DNA of 64,000 bases from Serinus canaria (GCF_022539315.1 NC_066313.1:66591934-66655933), one strand, 5' to 3'. Shown: positions 13,201-25,097, numbered from the stretch's first letter. Translations and numbers: made by a program. The notes: generated from the sequence alone by a model not told the origin.

Positions 13201-13894
13201 AAACATTTTCAGACATGACAATGGAAACCCATTGACACCCTGGAGTCTAATCATCAGGATTAGATCACCTTTGGAGATGTGCTAGAACATGGGGCAACCA
13301 AATGAACCTCTCAGGATGCAATTGCCTAATCTTAGAACTCAATTAAATTTAGGTGACTACAATGTAGGTACTGATGTATGATAAAAGGTATCTAAGCTTC
13401 CTCTTAGCCAGAGGACATTTCTACAGGCATCACCTTTATCAACATAGATATGTAGTGTTATTATATGCAGCTAGACACCAGTTACTTCTCCATACTTTTG
13501 TTTTGTACAACCTTTTTAAAATGTCATGAATCTCCTGTAGAGATGCCTTGGATACTACAGACCACTTAATATTGGTATAGATGACTAATCCCACATTTGT
13601 TCAGTCTAGTCAAAGGGGCTTAGGGAGCTATTCATCCTAAACTGAGACAACAAAACCTGGTCATCTGAAACCTAAAGTAGCTTGTATATATGACTGATAG
13701 ACATGTTAGCTTGCTACCTACATTGAAGAAATCAAACTAAAGAGTTAGATCTAAGTCCCTGACTCTGGTGATGTTTTGATAAACATGGATGGGTCATATC
13801 AATTTACAGGCTTCACCCTGGACTGACAGTTTCTGAAAGTACAAGATTCTGGTGTTTGACAGCACTGTGTGGGCATCTGCAGGAAAGCTCTCTG
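10211..13894. other. Unique AT-rich stretch, no gene seen
   Basis: I see no exon, RNA gene or nameable transposon. The longest open frame (12103-12294) has no recognisable motif. Old, unrecognisable repeat remnants are possible around 13180-13860, where base composition is more even. Confidence 0.55.
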
Positions 13895-14262
13895 TATCTT
13901 ATCCTGTCCTATCCTATCCTATCCTATCCTATCCTATCCTATCCTATCCTATCCTATCCTATCCTATCCTATCCTATCCTATCCTATCCTATCCTATCCT
14001 ATCCGATCCTATCCTATCCTATCCTATCCTATCCTATCCTATCCTATCCGATCCTACCCTACCCTACCCGACCCTACCCTACCCTACCCTACCCTACCCT
14101 ACCCTACCCTACCCCATCCCATCCCATCCCATCCCACCCCATCCCACCCATCCCACCATCCCATCCCATCCCATCCCATCCCATCCCATCCCATCCCATC
14201 CCATCCCATCCCATCCCATCCCATCCCATCCCATCCCATCCCATCCCATCCCATCTTATCCA
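13895..14262. repeat. Pentanucleotide array, ATCCT to ACCCT to ATCCC
   Basis: This is a perfect or near-perfect 5-bp tandem array in three blocks. (ATCCT)n runs from about 13901 to 14055, (ACCCT)n from about 14055 to 14112, and (ATCCC)n from about 14113 to 14255. CG-containing variant units occur at 14001-14005, 14046-14050 and 14066-14070. Because 5 is not a multiple of 3, every frame stays open through it, which creates the 132-165-codon plus frames and the 138-codon minus frame. None is a gene. On the minus strand the right half is a run of GGGAT and GGGTA units with potential to form G-quadruplexes. Length is probably polymorphic. Confidence 0.98.
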
Positions 14263-16162
14263 TTTAGAAATTAGGCAAGACACAATGGTTACAGAGACAA
14301 CTTTTCCACTTTCACTTTCATCAGGCCAAAGCCTTGCATTTACTTTGCCCTGAGCACAACCATTTCCTTTGCTCATGCTGATGGCACAATCCAGCCTTGC
14401 TGAGAATGGAGTTACAGAATTTGTCTTTTTTAGTTTGTCTCTGGCAACAAGTTGCTTCAAACAACAATTTGACACAATTAGTGATGATAGCATTAACATT
14501 AAAAGACTACTAAATACCATATAATTAAAACTATGATCAGATTAAATTTTCTGTGATTGAACACATGACTAAACTGCTGCAATATTCCTGAAACATGTTT
14601 GACTTTTTAAGAGAAAGTGTAGTCCCAGCAGAAATAGTGGTACTAATAAGATTTAAATTGGTCAAATCCTAGCTTTAGGTACATTGCTTTTAAGTTTCAC
14701 ATGTGAGAGTAGTTGCAGAAATTATTATATCCAGGCTCACCTCCCAAATATTCAAATTATTATTGTAATCCATAATAGGAAGTCAAAGTTAAATAAATTT
14801 TCTGTAAATATAAAAATTTTGTCTAGACAAACATGAGAACAGTATTTTACCAGTTTGCTTACCAATTTGTTTCTGGGTTCCACGATTTGAACATTAAATA
14901 GGTATCTCAGAAAGAAAATCCTTTTTACATTCTCACCACATTCAGTCCAACAAGAGACTGATCAAAATTTTTAAAAAGTGGTCTGATGGGTGCATTTGAA
15001 TCTTCCCCTATTTACATTTCCCGAGAATCCTATGACTTTTGAAAGACCTTTCTTTCTACACATGTTGTACTTTTCTGGACTGAATTCTCACAGAGCTCTT
15101 CTTGCCTATTTGCTCTGTCTGTGTATTGACTGCCCAGGTTCACAAGTATGCAAGCATCCTTGGAAATACCTGTAAGCAGAGGTATTACTGATTAGACATT
15201 TTAATGCAATGTGCTAAGAGTATCTTTTTGCATATATTGAATTGAATTAGTCTTTAGACATTACTATTTTTACTCTTATTGCTATAGCCATCTACGTATA
15301 TTCCAGTATTTTCCAGTAGCAAAACTAAAAAACTTCTGGGGTGAATGCAAAATTTATGTTTATGCACTTAATATTTTCCTTTTCTATCCGTAGGAAATAA
15401 GATAATGCTTAGAAATACTTTGCTAAGAATGCAGTGCTAAATGGAGTTTACCTCTGCATATAAATCCCCATCCCTTTTGATACCCAACTATATTTGTAAT
15501 ACTTCTTTGTTTTTATTCTAATTTGCAATCTAATTTGTTTAGGGATAGAAGATGTAGCTGTGAAATCCAATATTTTTGGTTTTACTCTTGGTAATTTTGA
15601 GTATTCCATTAAGTATTAAAAAAAGCATCAAAATAAATAAAAAAAATTCCTCTTGTACTCTTCTAATGAAAATATTATATGGAAAGATGTTGGTATATAT
15701 TTATTTTGTCATTTTCATTATAAAAACAGAAAAGATCTGCTTCTCTCTTTTTAGCAGAATTATGCATCTCATAGTATACTAGATCTTCTGTTTTTCTTTT
15801 GTGGCTGTGATAATTAAATTAATAGTTTTCTTGGTAAAATAGGCATCCAAAGTAGTCCTGTTTCTGCAAACAGGGGATCTGTTAATTCTGCTTGATACAC
15901 AGAGCATATTCATAATGGACTCAGTAACAAAGCATGACATCAAATCTATCTGCACAAAAAAATCTAAATTTTAAATATCAAATGCTTAGTCCTCATAGAC
16001 TTCCTAGATAGGAATTTCTCAGACCTCCAGAGGGAAGAGCCACTCAGCAAAAAATAGGACTATAAATCAGGCAAATATGAAGTAAATGTGTAGGTAAACA
16101 TGATGCAGAGTGCATCCCATCCAATATTTGCAATGTTAGAAATGGATGCTCCTATACTTCTG
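14263..16162. other. Unique AT-rich stretch, no gene seen
   Basis: No gene or recognisable repeat is visible. The frames at 14990-15175 and 15576-15782 are short, AT-driven and without motifs. Confidence 0.55.
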
Positions 16163-16252
16163 AAAATCACAGAATATTCTGAGTTGGAAGGCATGCACAA
16201 GGAGCATCGGGTCCAAATCTGGGTTTTCTTCCAAAATTTCCCCATCACAGAA
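16163..16252 (-). mobile_element. CR1 LINE 3'-end fragment, minus strand
   Basis: The stretch 'aatcacagaatattctgagt' followed by 'tggaaggcatgcacaaggag' and 'catcgggtccaa' is the reverse complement of a CR1 3' terminus. Only about 90 bp are clear. The element may continue, badly decayed, to about 16400. The minus-strand frames at 16060-16395 and 16136-16318 cover it and are not separate genes. Confidence 0.85.
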
Positions 16253-17130
16253 GTGGTTTGACTTGCTGTTTCCAGAAAGGGCGTTGTTTCCAGGGAGCAA
16301 GAACAGTGAGATACACATTCTTTGAACATAGCATCTACAGATTCATAATCAAAAGTCTTAGAAATTACTTTGAAAATTGTAATATGAGGATGCAATTTGC
16401 CCTATATGGGATAACAGATATGCATCTATAATGTTCAGTGAAATCTCTGTTTCCCTCGGCCTTTTTGAACATCCCCATGATCATTCATTATGTGCAAAAT
16501 TATTTCAATACTTTCCCCCACAGTAACAGCAAGTGACAGCACTCTGTGTACTGCAGTGTTGCAGCACTCTTATGCCATTCAGTTCTAAGAAATGTAAGCA
16601 GCCTTTATGTACATAAAAAAAAAAATTCAATTAAGCATTGTGTCCCATTTTTCAGCACAAGTATTACCTTCAAGCAATAAGGAATAAATCGCTTTATAGC
16701 TAGGAAAATACCCAAGGTAATTCAAGTCATTCATACTGTTATGATCCTTGTCCCTATGATACAAAATTTACTCACTCTGCAGTTATTCTGTAATGCTGAT
16801 AAAAGATAAAGAATTTCCCTTTAAAATATTTCTAATATTTATGAAGACATATCTTGGGTTTATTCAAGACTTTTTTTCTAATCTAACAAAAATTCCATTG
16901 TGAATTTGGATGAGAGATGTGTCAATTTAATATATGTGAATTAATGTATGGGTCATCTTATTGTGAGTCAGAAAATGTTTTTGTTTTCTACATATTTAAG
17001 GAGCATAAGCAAGTTAAAAATTATTTTGGTCTATTTTAATAGAATGGAATTCATATCCAAACCTCTTTTCTGTAGGAGAGTAAAAATTAGTGTGATTGGC
17101 CCTAATCATTTTAATAAGAACAACTCATAA
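16253..17130. other. Unique AT-rich stretch before the ERV fragment
   Basis: Nothing is recognisable. The 60-codon frame at 16948-17130 lies in the same frame as the env remnant that follows and ends with a TAA just before it. It could be more decayed SU sequence, but I see no conserved motif in it. Confidence 0.5.
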
Positions 17131-17797
17131 AATCCTGGCGGTCCCTGCAGTTTTAGCCAGTTGACTACCCTCACCTCAAATTCCACTATGATACATGATT
17201 GGAAGCAGAATAAATTGGCTCGCGAAAAAAAATCTTTTGAAGAAATCAATCCAAACTGCAATAGCCAAATTTATAATTGTGATACAACGAAGAGGGTTGC
17301 AGTATCCATTTTTCTTCCATGAGTTGCCGCTGCCAATGCCCTGAGTGAGCTTTCTCACCTGGGGAGCTGGCTCAATAAGCAGGCCAATGCCACCTCCGCC
17401 GCCCTATCCCACCTTCTGGTGGACGAGGAGACCGCCAGACACACCACGCTCCAAAACAGAGCCACAATGGACTTTTGCTACTCGCTCATGGCCATGGCTG
17501 TGAAGATTTTGAGGGACTGAGCTGCTTCAATCTGTCTTCCCACAGCACCTCAATCCAATCTAATATTAAGGGACTCCAGAATCAACTAAAGGATATTCAA
17601 ACGGAGAAAAAGGCAGCCGACTGGCTCGACAAAGTTTTTGGAAATTGGGGGGTTCCTGAATGGCTGGCTTCCATTTTTAGGAGCCTTCTATGGATCATCA
17701 TCATTTTGGTGATTGTTTCTGCAGCCTTGGGATGTTTTAAGAGAGCCCTGCAAAAAAGCATGGGTGAAGCCTTTTTAATAGACAAAAAAGGGGGAGA
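17131..17797 (+). pseudogene. env: Endogenous retrovirus env, C-terminal SU plus TM, broken
   Basis: This is the end of a retroviral envelope gene, whose SU subunit binds the receptor and whose TM subunit carries out fusion. Homology starts with a GGPC-containing SU end at 17137. A basic KR cleavage-site remnant ends at 17295, then comes a hydrophobic fusion-peptide region and a heptad region ending in a conserved LQNRA-type segment near 17450-17466. After it lie a Cys-rich loop at about 17499-17525, a second helical region, a Trp-rich pre-membrane segment, and a membrane anchor of about 19 residues at 17682-17738. Breaks are an in-frame TGA at 17320-17322 and a one-base loss in the T run at 17473-17476 that shifts the frame. 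The usual CX6CC loop has lost its first adjacent Cys (Ser instead). The layout is that of alpha/gamma-type Env. The 5' part of env, pol and gag are absent. Certainty is high for env and moderate for the genus-level group. Confidence 0.9.
17784..17797 (+). promoter_or_regulatory. Polypurine tract before the 3' LTR
   Basis: The run aaaaaagggggaga directly precedes TGTTGG, the LTR start. In retroviruses this tract resists RNase H and primes plus-strand DNA synthesis. Its good preservation suggests the insertion is not very old. Confidence 0.88.
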
Positions 17798-18049
17798 TGT
17801 TGGAGGAGACCCCCAGGGACTGTGGGGCGGGGATGCCGTGGGAGGACACTCTTGTGTGAACATCAATCAGCTGCCGCTCCCTCCCCTAGTTCTGGAAAGT
17901 TCTGAGTTCTCTCCTTACCCATTGGTTCATATTTTAACACCGCCCTCTTCCCCCTCTTTCATGCGTGTACCCCTAATCACTCCACTCTGGCTCCTCCCCT
18001 TGTCCCCCTCTCCATTGGATCTGTGTGGACCCTCCTGCTTGTCACATCG

Positions 18050-18056
18050 TTATAAA
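18050..18056 (+). promoter_or_regulatory. TATA box in the ERV 3' LTR
   Basis: TTATAAA is preceded by a CCAAT-type box about 35 bp upstream (18014-18018) and followed about 120 bp later by AATAAA. This spacing is normal for a retroviral LTR promoter. It could still start transcription into the right flank. Confidence 0.75.
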
Positions 18057-18176
18057 CGCTGGCCCTGCCCCTGTTCTGGGCTTTTGTGCCACCTGCTCCC
18101 CTTCAGCCTGGTTGTGTCCCGTCTTCACTCCTCTCCACCCCCTCTGGACCCTTCCTGGACCCTCTGCCTTGCCCTG

Positions 18177-18182
18177 AATAAA
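18177..18182 (+). terminator. Polyadenylation signal in the ERV 3' LTR
   Basis: AATAAA lies between the TATA box and the presumed R/U5 border. Additional AATAAA hexamers lie just beyond the LTR near 18391-18423 and may be fortuitous in AT-rich DNA. Confidence 0.7.
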
Positions 18183-18363
18183 CCTGGTTGGATTCCCGGC
18201 AGTGTGTGCGGAGCCCTCCTTCCTTTCCTGGCCGGCAAAAGAAGAGCTTATCCGGGACTGAGTGCAAGGTGGGCTGAGGAGGCAGTTCCCCTGGAGCTGG
18301 TCAGCCTGCCCCTGCCCAGGATTTCTCCCCCGCACGGAAGAAGTCGTGCCTCAGTTTCCCGCA

Positions 18364-21300
18364 TTTTGTTTATTGTTTTCCTTTTTTTTATAATAAAAAC
18401 CAAATTCTTTGTTCTTAATAAACATTGTTAGATGCTTCTAAAAATTTATCTAGACTACTATTAAGTTTCATAGTCACTCCTTGAAGCTAATAATCATTTT
18501 TGACTTGTCAATCCAAGCTCTCATTATTTCCTTCTGATTTACTTTCACAGGATTCTGAATTCTTTCTTTAATATTTTGAAGCCTGGATTGTATATGAAAG
18601 GTCCCTCTTCTCCCATGATGGAGAACAACAGGCAAGTTATTATCAAAAATATATCTAAAGATCACTCATAGTTTCACACTGGAGATAAAATCAAACTGCT
18701 CTTCAGGAAGAGGACAGTCACTCAGTCTCTATCTAAAGTCAAGTTAGGAGAAGACACCTTGATTGTAAAAGCTGCTATGTGTTCTAAATGATGTGGATGT
18801 GAAAAAGAACAAATGAGAAAATGCTGCATACAAAGTGCAGAAGACCCATTAAAAACTCAGTATTGATGCTGGGATATATGCAAGGAAGTTAGGCATGTCA
18901 GATGAAGAAAACAGAGTAAGAAAAAACCTCCAAGTTAAAATAAAACAAAATATGAGGATGAAGAAGGCTGGATCTTCAAAGAGAGATACTAAGAGATGGC
19001 ATTAAAGGGATTGTCTGATGATTCACCCAAGGATTAAATGAAAATATGTTCCACATATTTCAAATAGAGAGAAATAGTACCATTGGTGTCCACTCAGCTT
19101 GTAGGATAGTTGCATGTGCTTGTAAAAGTATATATGTACACAATTACACTATAGTTGAATATACATCTGCAGCTACAATAACCATGAAAAGTTCCAGTTT
19201 CAGGAACCTTTGACTTGTCAATGCACAGCTTTGCCATACTAAGGGGAAGATAAAGAAGTCAAGAAAATATAAAAATTTAAAAAATATATTTTTCCGTGTC
19301 ATCATGTAATGGAAATGTCTTGAAGGCCTGACTTCTTAACACCTGGAGATGTCAAAGAGCAACCATGTGAAAGTGAAGACCAGATGTTGAGTAGCTATAT
19401 CATAGATCTAGCATTGCACAGCTATATAACAGCCTTTCCCAGTTTCAAGCTTCACTAACTGATAACTCCTGCATCTCTTTCATCTGGAAATCCAGTTTCA
19501 AAAAAACCCAAAACCTGAGGGTAGAAAAGAAAGAGAATCTTGGTATTGGCTTATGAATTAGGGTTGTTTATGCTGCAAGCCCAATATGAGTGCTGCTTAT
19601 TACTGTGTGACGATTACTTCTGATAGCTACACATCCAATCCATGCACAGAAAGACCAAAGAACCTCTGTCCAGTTCAGGTTGAAAGCAGCTCCTGATGAG
19701 TTCAGAGGAATTTGGCCCATCTACTAAACTCTATTTCATGCAGCTGCATCCGAGCATAAAGCATAATATTATTCAAATATCTCATCATAACAAAAAATAT
19801 TTTTTACCTAACTGAAAATGGACTATCCATATGAATGGATTACAAATGACATTTCATGATTCTGATTAGTGCAAAAAGTATTAAGAGTATCCCCTCGATG
19901 ATAAGAAAAGACTTATGATTGAAATGGCGGGGTTTGAAGAAGTATTGTTTTACACCCTAAAGAAATTTAAACAATTTTTTTAATAGTTATAGCACTTCAC
20001 TGATATTTTCCTGATTTGGAAAAATGATTGTGACTCACTGGAAAGGTATATTATGGAGCTGAATAATTTATACCTCACCGTTATATTTGATGAAAAGCAG
20101 AGTCAGAAGACTGTTAACAGTCTTGATGTAAGTCAGGCACTGATTTGATCCCAGTGACAGCAGATCATATTTTGCTTTTTTGTGGATGAGCTAGAAGTAG
20201 TCACTGGAAGAAACCTATTTTTTTTTTAAACCTTCAAAATAAAAGAAAATTTTATATCATACTTATATTAACACCAGATATAGCCATGCTCGCCGGTTTC
20301 CATACCCTCCAAGTCACCTCTGTCCCAGCATTATGACAATATTAAATGAAAAATACTGTGATTTATAGAAACAACCTTTTTGTCACCACAAGGTTTTTCT
20401 AGACTCATTTCACAGAATCTGTAGCAGGTTTCATGGAACAAGGCCAACTCAAAATTGGCGACATTGAAAATGGCCTGAGAAATTAGTCCCTACCCATTGC
20501 AGGGGAGTAGGAATAGAGGATTTCTATTTTTATGTGTAACTCCCAATGAATGAATGTGGCCCACTTGGGGTACTGTTCACACTTGGAATCTCAATTCAAA
20601 GACCAGCAGACAAGATCATCTAACACATAAAGATATTTGTTGACAGAATGCAGCAACTGCTTAGTTAGACATTTTCACCTTTTTTAATTACCATCTGCAA
20701 TAGGTCTTAGAGTATAAATTGGCATATTTCATGCCTAAATACTGTAGCAAAAACATATTTGCTGAAATGCCAGTAGTTGCTTTTAAATGAAATAAAAGAT
20801 ACTAAAGATCTCTTGATACATGCTAATGATGCTAAATATATCAATAAAAGTAATTTCCTAAGTAGGTCTGAGCTAAAGTGCTTTCTTCTCCTAACCACAA
20901 GCAGTTTACAAAATGGCATTAAGACAAAACTCACTTATCCACTCCCTGGTTGGAGTCTTTGGATAAGACAGAGACATCCCACCTTAGTGACTTATTTATT
21001 GAAGTGCCTCTGTTTTACAGTTTATGCCACAGAGAAGCCTGAAAAAATCTGAGTTTTTGAGCATGAAAATTCACCTGGGACGAATTACACATCTCCACCT
21101 GGAACAAAGGATTGCCTGGAAGGTAAATCTGAGGTAAAATCTGCCTTAACATAGATAGGCACAGAGTGTCTGGTAGCAGACACATGGTTAAGAACTTCAG
21201 TGCTGAATGAAGAAGCTCCCATAAAGCTCCTCAGGCTACAAGGATCCTCCCTTTGACATTGACTCTCTGCAGGAGCAGCTTCAGGGTTGATTATAAGCAA

Positions 21301-21809
21301 CATGGCAGATATTCACAGGAGGAAAATACAAGTACATCCATTGCTTGGGGTGTAGCACAGGGTGCACTTATTGGGCAGGATTTGGACCTCTGTCAATCAA
21401 TCTGTTTGCTCTGATAGAGTACAATTCCCATTGCACGTGGCACCTGAGTGGCAGCTGAAGCTGAAGCTGGGCTCAGGCCTCCTATGCACCATGCCATATT
21501 TTGTGACTCCATACAGATATCTTGGATACTTCAGGGTATGTGAAAAAGCACTCGACTTTTTTCTAGAGAAGTCACAACAGAATGAAGTCTGTGTTGGTGA
21601 CACCAAGCAGAGAGGATGACTTCATGTGTTTATTTTTAGAAATGCAGATATCTTTCCTCCAAGGGACCTGGTGTCACCTGCTGCAGAACCTCCAAGGATT
21701 TTTAGGCATGCTGTTCTTCTGTGGATGTTTGATGTTGCTTCACAGAATGATGGGATTCAGAGTGCCCTTGGGAGACCTTTTTTGCACCAATATTGAAACA
21801 GCCTTTACA
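18364..21809. other. Unique AT-rich stretch, no gene seen
   Basis: I found no gene or named repeat. The frames at 20707-20934 and 20777-21052 lie on opposite strands over the same bases. Frames at 21362-21619 and 21582-21905 are motif-free, and the second runs into an LTR relic. Confidence 0.55.
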
Positions 21810-22376
21810 TGTGCAGTGGTTTCAGCTGGAACAGAGTTAAATTTACTCATAGCAGATTATATGGTATCACATTTTGCATTTCTGGTCAAATATTCTAATT
21901 TTTAAGTACTGTGGATCAGTGTCTGCAATCGTTAGACTCTTCTGTTTCTCACTCTGCCACCATCCACTGAATAAACTGAGCCAGCATGAGGCTGGGAGGG
22001 AACAGAAATGGGCAGCTGACCCAAGCTAGTCAGAGGTGCTCCATGCCTCACAATGTCATGCTCAGCAATGAAAAGTGAGGTGAGTGAGATTTACCTAGGT
22101 CAGCCATCTTTTGCTTGGGACCTGGCAGAGTGTCAGTCTTCTGCTTGGAAGATGGTGAACAATTGCATTTGTATCAGGTTTTTTGTTTTGTTTTCTGTTC
22201 TCCTTTCCTCTTCTGCTTCTTCTTTGTTCATGAAATTAATTTTTTTTTTTTTTTTGACTTGTGAACTTTACCCTTTCTTTCTGTTCTCTTGTTCCATTGG
22301 TGGTAGAGGGTGGGCAAAAAGAGTCAGCAGCTGTGTGGTGCTTAACTGTCTATCAGGGTTAACCCAAACCAACATG
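21810..22376 (+). mobile_element. Decayed avian ERV solo LTR, family B
   Basis: This is an older relative of the LTR at 8957-9540. It starts TGTGCAGTGGTTTCAGCTGG, has 'gaggctgggagggaacagaa' then 'gggcagctgacccaagct', a 'aatgtcatgctcagcaatg' block in place of the TATA region, and ends 'gtgtggtgcttaactgtcta' then 'gggttaacccaaaccaaca'. The order matches the other copy on the same strand. A T run at about 22240-22255 has grown inside it. The 109-codon frame at 22053-22382 is LTR sequence, not a gene. Confidence 0.75.
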
Positions 22377-24659
22377 GCATAAACAAAAATATTATTTTTG
22401 TATACAATTTCTTTTCAGGTTGCCAGTGGTCTCCTGGTTTGCATTCCCCATGCCTAAGACAAAGATCAGGAAAAACAAACTATATTGATTGGCAACAATT
22501 GGCAAACTCGCCAGTTTTGTGCTTGAGGCCAGACTGGAAAGTAATCTCTTGTCCAGATTAATCTTTGTTTACCAAAATTTACCTTTGACTACAGTGCTGT
22601 ACATATTCTAAATCACAACAGAAAGGCATGTGTTAGAGGACAGAATGTGATGTGGCCAGGTTCTCTTGGGTTGCACCTAACTAAGGCTCCAAGAAAGACA
22701 CTGGACTCTGTTGAAGGGTATGCTGTCCACAGTTTGGTTTTGTTCCACTCCTGGAAGCCTTTTTCCTCCCTCTCTCTCTCTGCATTTCCAGACTGACTGC
22801 CAGTTACATCTGCTTTTCAGCAACTGAAAATTTGGATGGGTAAACAGCACAGATGTGATTGCAGAAGCTGCAGTGTAAGTCACTAAATTCCTTTGACCTT
22901 ATGGGATGTTAGCATTGGTGACATATCTGCGGAGGCTGTTTGAAAATTTGACAAAGGCCAGCAGAAGTTACTGACTCTGTAATCAAAATTTCCTGTTTGG
23001 CATGTTCCATCCCAACAGTCCTGTAGTTAAAGGCTATCCCTTTTTATTGGAAATTATATTTCCCTGTTATTTAATGAAAGGCTTCTAAAATTACTACTCA
23101 TCTGTAATTCATTAAAAATGGAAGGAATTAACTTCTTCCATGGATATAACCAAGGGCCAGATTCTGCAATGAACTGCATAACCTGTGGAAGTTTATTGAG
23201 AGCTCTAGAGTTCTTTGGGCTGTAGATTACTGGATCATGTGGCACAGAAACTGAATAAGGGAACAGAGAAGGAGACATAGTTGAGCTTCACACGTTTCTA
23301 TCAAATATCATGGAATCTCAAACTTGATTGCTACATAAAACTTGACCATCCTGGACTTTGTATCTATGAACCATATCTAGGTTACTGTGGATCCAGGCCA
23401 AATACCAGGCAAGGCTTTTTTGGTTTGAATCCTAAAGATAGATTATTCCCAAACACCTTAGTCCCCAGAGGCACCCTTGTTTGCAAGGGTGTCTTGCAAC
23501 CCTTCTCCCTTCAGTTGAGTTGAAGCCACCCCTTCCCAGCAGGGGAACTCACACAGCACCAGTTTAGAACAGCTATAATTCTGGATCCTGAGGTATAATT
23601 CTAGATCAGAAGAGGGTAGGACCATACAGTATATATAATTATCCCTGTGTGCAGCATAAGGCAGCTGGGTCTCCACGCAGTCATCTGGGCTGCACTTTGA
23701 GGCCAGACTTGGAGAAGAAATGTGTTGCAACCTTTAGGCATGTGGCATTAATCCCTCAACCAGAAAGCAAAGGTTGTTAATATTAGTTCAAGTACAATCA
23801 GGAAGCCCATTCAGCTACTGGTGTTTCTTAAATTTTTTTATTATTATTATTATTATTATGAAGCTTCTCATTCAGCAGAGTAAGCAGTGAATGATTCACT
23901 GCATAAATTCTTGTGAAACCCAAACTGCTGTTATTGGCAGACATAGAAGGCCAATAGAAAATATCCTTGGGCATCTCTAATAAAGGAAACAATGTTTTTG
24001 TTTTTTGAGAGGATTCAGTGTTTATTTTTGTGCTGACACCCTGAGTGAAAGAGAGGAGCATACAACAAAAGGGGTTTGACAGGGGCAGCTGGCCTACAAA
24101 GAAGAGATATCTGTTCCTTAAACAGACTGCACTTCATTAGCTATTTATTTTACTATTTTTCCTTACAATGCCATTGGAGTAGTTCTCTCCAGTAGGTATT
24201 TTTCATGTCATCCATTTGGTATGTAGTGGGGTTTCTGAGTGTGGCTAATATGCAGCTGATTAATTAAAAAGTTGCCCCTGAAAAGTTCCTTCTGTTGTGT
24301 ATGACCTGGTGACTGAGTGCTTAGAGGAAAGAAATCTGTAGCTTGGATTATCAACTAAAAGGTTTACGCAGTTGACTCAACAGAATTATATAAAGCTAAT
24401 GCCTCGAGAAAGTGTTGCTTTTCTTGCTGTTCCCCAATCCTTTCACTTTCTAAAAACTGTTTCTCCTATGTTTTTATTATTTTTACTGTTGCACCCAGAG
24501 GCTGCACCAAGACTGAAGGTTGTTGCACTGAGAAGGGGAAAAACAAATCTTAGAATGTCCAAATCAGATTGGCTACTTTGATGAACAGCTGTATTAAAAC
24601 TTCAGGCTAATATTTCTCATTCAAGTGAGATGGGAGATTGAGATGGGAGTGTCTTTGAC
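22377..24659. other. Unique stretch with a small TTA microsatellite
   Basis: No gene is seen. A (TTA)7-like run lies at about 23838-23859. The segment 23390-23730, with ordered CT-rich and CAG-rich blocks, may be an old LTR, but I cannot place it. The 90-codon minus frame across it has no supporting motif. Confidence 0.5.
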
Positions 24660-25097
24660 TAACCCTTCAGATAATGGGCAGCAGAGCTGGTGAAGGGTCC
24701 AGAGAACAAGTAATGTGAGGAGCAGCTGAAGGAGCTGGGGTTGTTTAGACTGAAGATAGGGAGGCTCAGGGGAGACCTTATGACTCCCTACAACTACCTG
24801 ACAGGAGGGTGTAGCCAGGTGGGGTTCAGCCTTTTCTCCCAGGTAACCAGTGATAGAACAAGAGGACATAGTCATAAACTGCACCAGGAGAGCTTCAGCT
24901 TGGATATGAGGAAGATTTTTTTTTACTGGATGAGTGATTAAATACCAAAACTGGCTGCCCAGGGAGGTAATGGAGTCACCATCCCTGGAGCAGGCAAAGA
25001 AATGATGGGGGATGACAGTGGCATGATTTAGTTGACAGGGTGATGTTCAATGATCTTGGAGGTATTTTCCAACTTCTATGATTTTATGATTCTGTAA
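24660..25097 (+). mobile_element. CR1 LINE, 3' end fragment
   Basis: About 440 bp of the CR1 3' end are clear. Blocks include 'gaggagcagctgaaggagct', 'gaggctcaggggagacctta', 'aactggctgcccagggaggt', 'ggagtcaccatccctggagc', and the terminus 'tatgattttatgattctgta'. The copy ends with two decayed copies of the terminal octamer-like unit, which is the normal CR1 end. It is diverged and 5'-truncated, as usual for CR1. Confidence 0.95.

Larger units (their letters stand above)
17798..18363 (+). mobile_element. 3' LTR of the env-bearing endogenous retrovirus
   Basis: This LTR of about 566 bp runs from TGTTGGAGGAGA to TTTCCCGCA. U3 holds inverted CCAAT boxes (ATTGG at 17921-17925 and 18014-18018) and a TATA box near 18050-18056. 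R carries AATAAA at 18177-18182, and U5 follows. The pyrimidine-rich plus strand keeps the env frame open through the whole LTR, so the 318-codon frame from 17475 to 18431 is mostly not protein. No 5' LTR is in the window, and a target-site duplication cannot be tested because the left end is lost. It differs from LTR families A and B in sequence and is GC-richer than its surroundings. Confidence 0.9.

Noticed and set aside
14055..14112. (ACCCT)n block as interstitial telomere sequence
   Set aside because: The vertebrate telomere unit is 6 bp (CCCTAA). This unit is 5 bp and grades into ATCCT and ATCCC.
13852..14520. Four long overlapping frames (132-165 codons) with Ser-Tyr-Pro-Ile-Leu or Trp-Asp-Gly-Met repeats
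   Set aside because: They are translations of a 5-bp tandem repeat that keeps all frames open.
16948..17130. Upstream extension of env SU
   Set aside because: It is in the same frame as the env remnant but has no conserved SU motif and ends in TAA. It is kept only as a possibility.
22053..22382. 109-codon plus frame with a hydrophobic stretch
   Set aside because: It lies inside the decayed family B LTR, and the Phe run comes from a T tract.
23390..23730. Possible third LTR family
   Set aside because: Some CT-rich and CAG-rich blocks look LTR-like, but I found no TG...CA ends, TATA box or second copy in the window.
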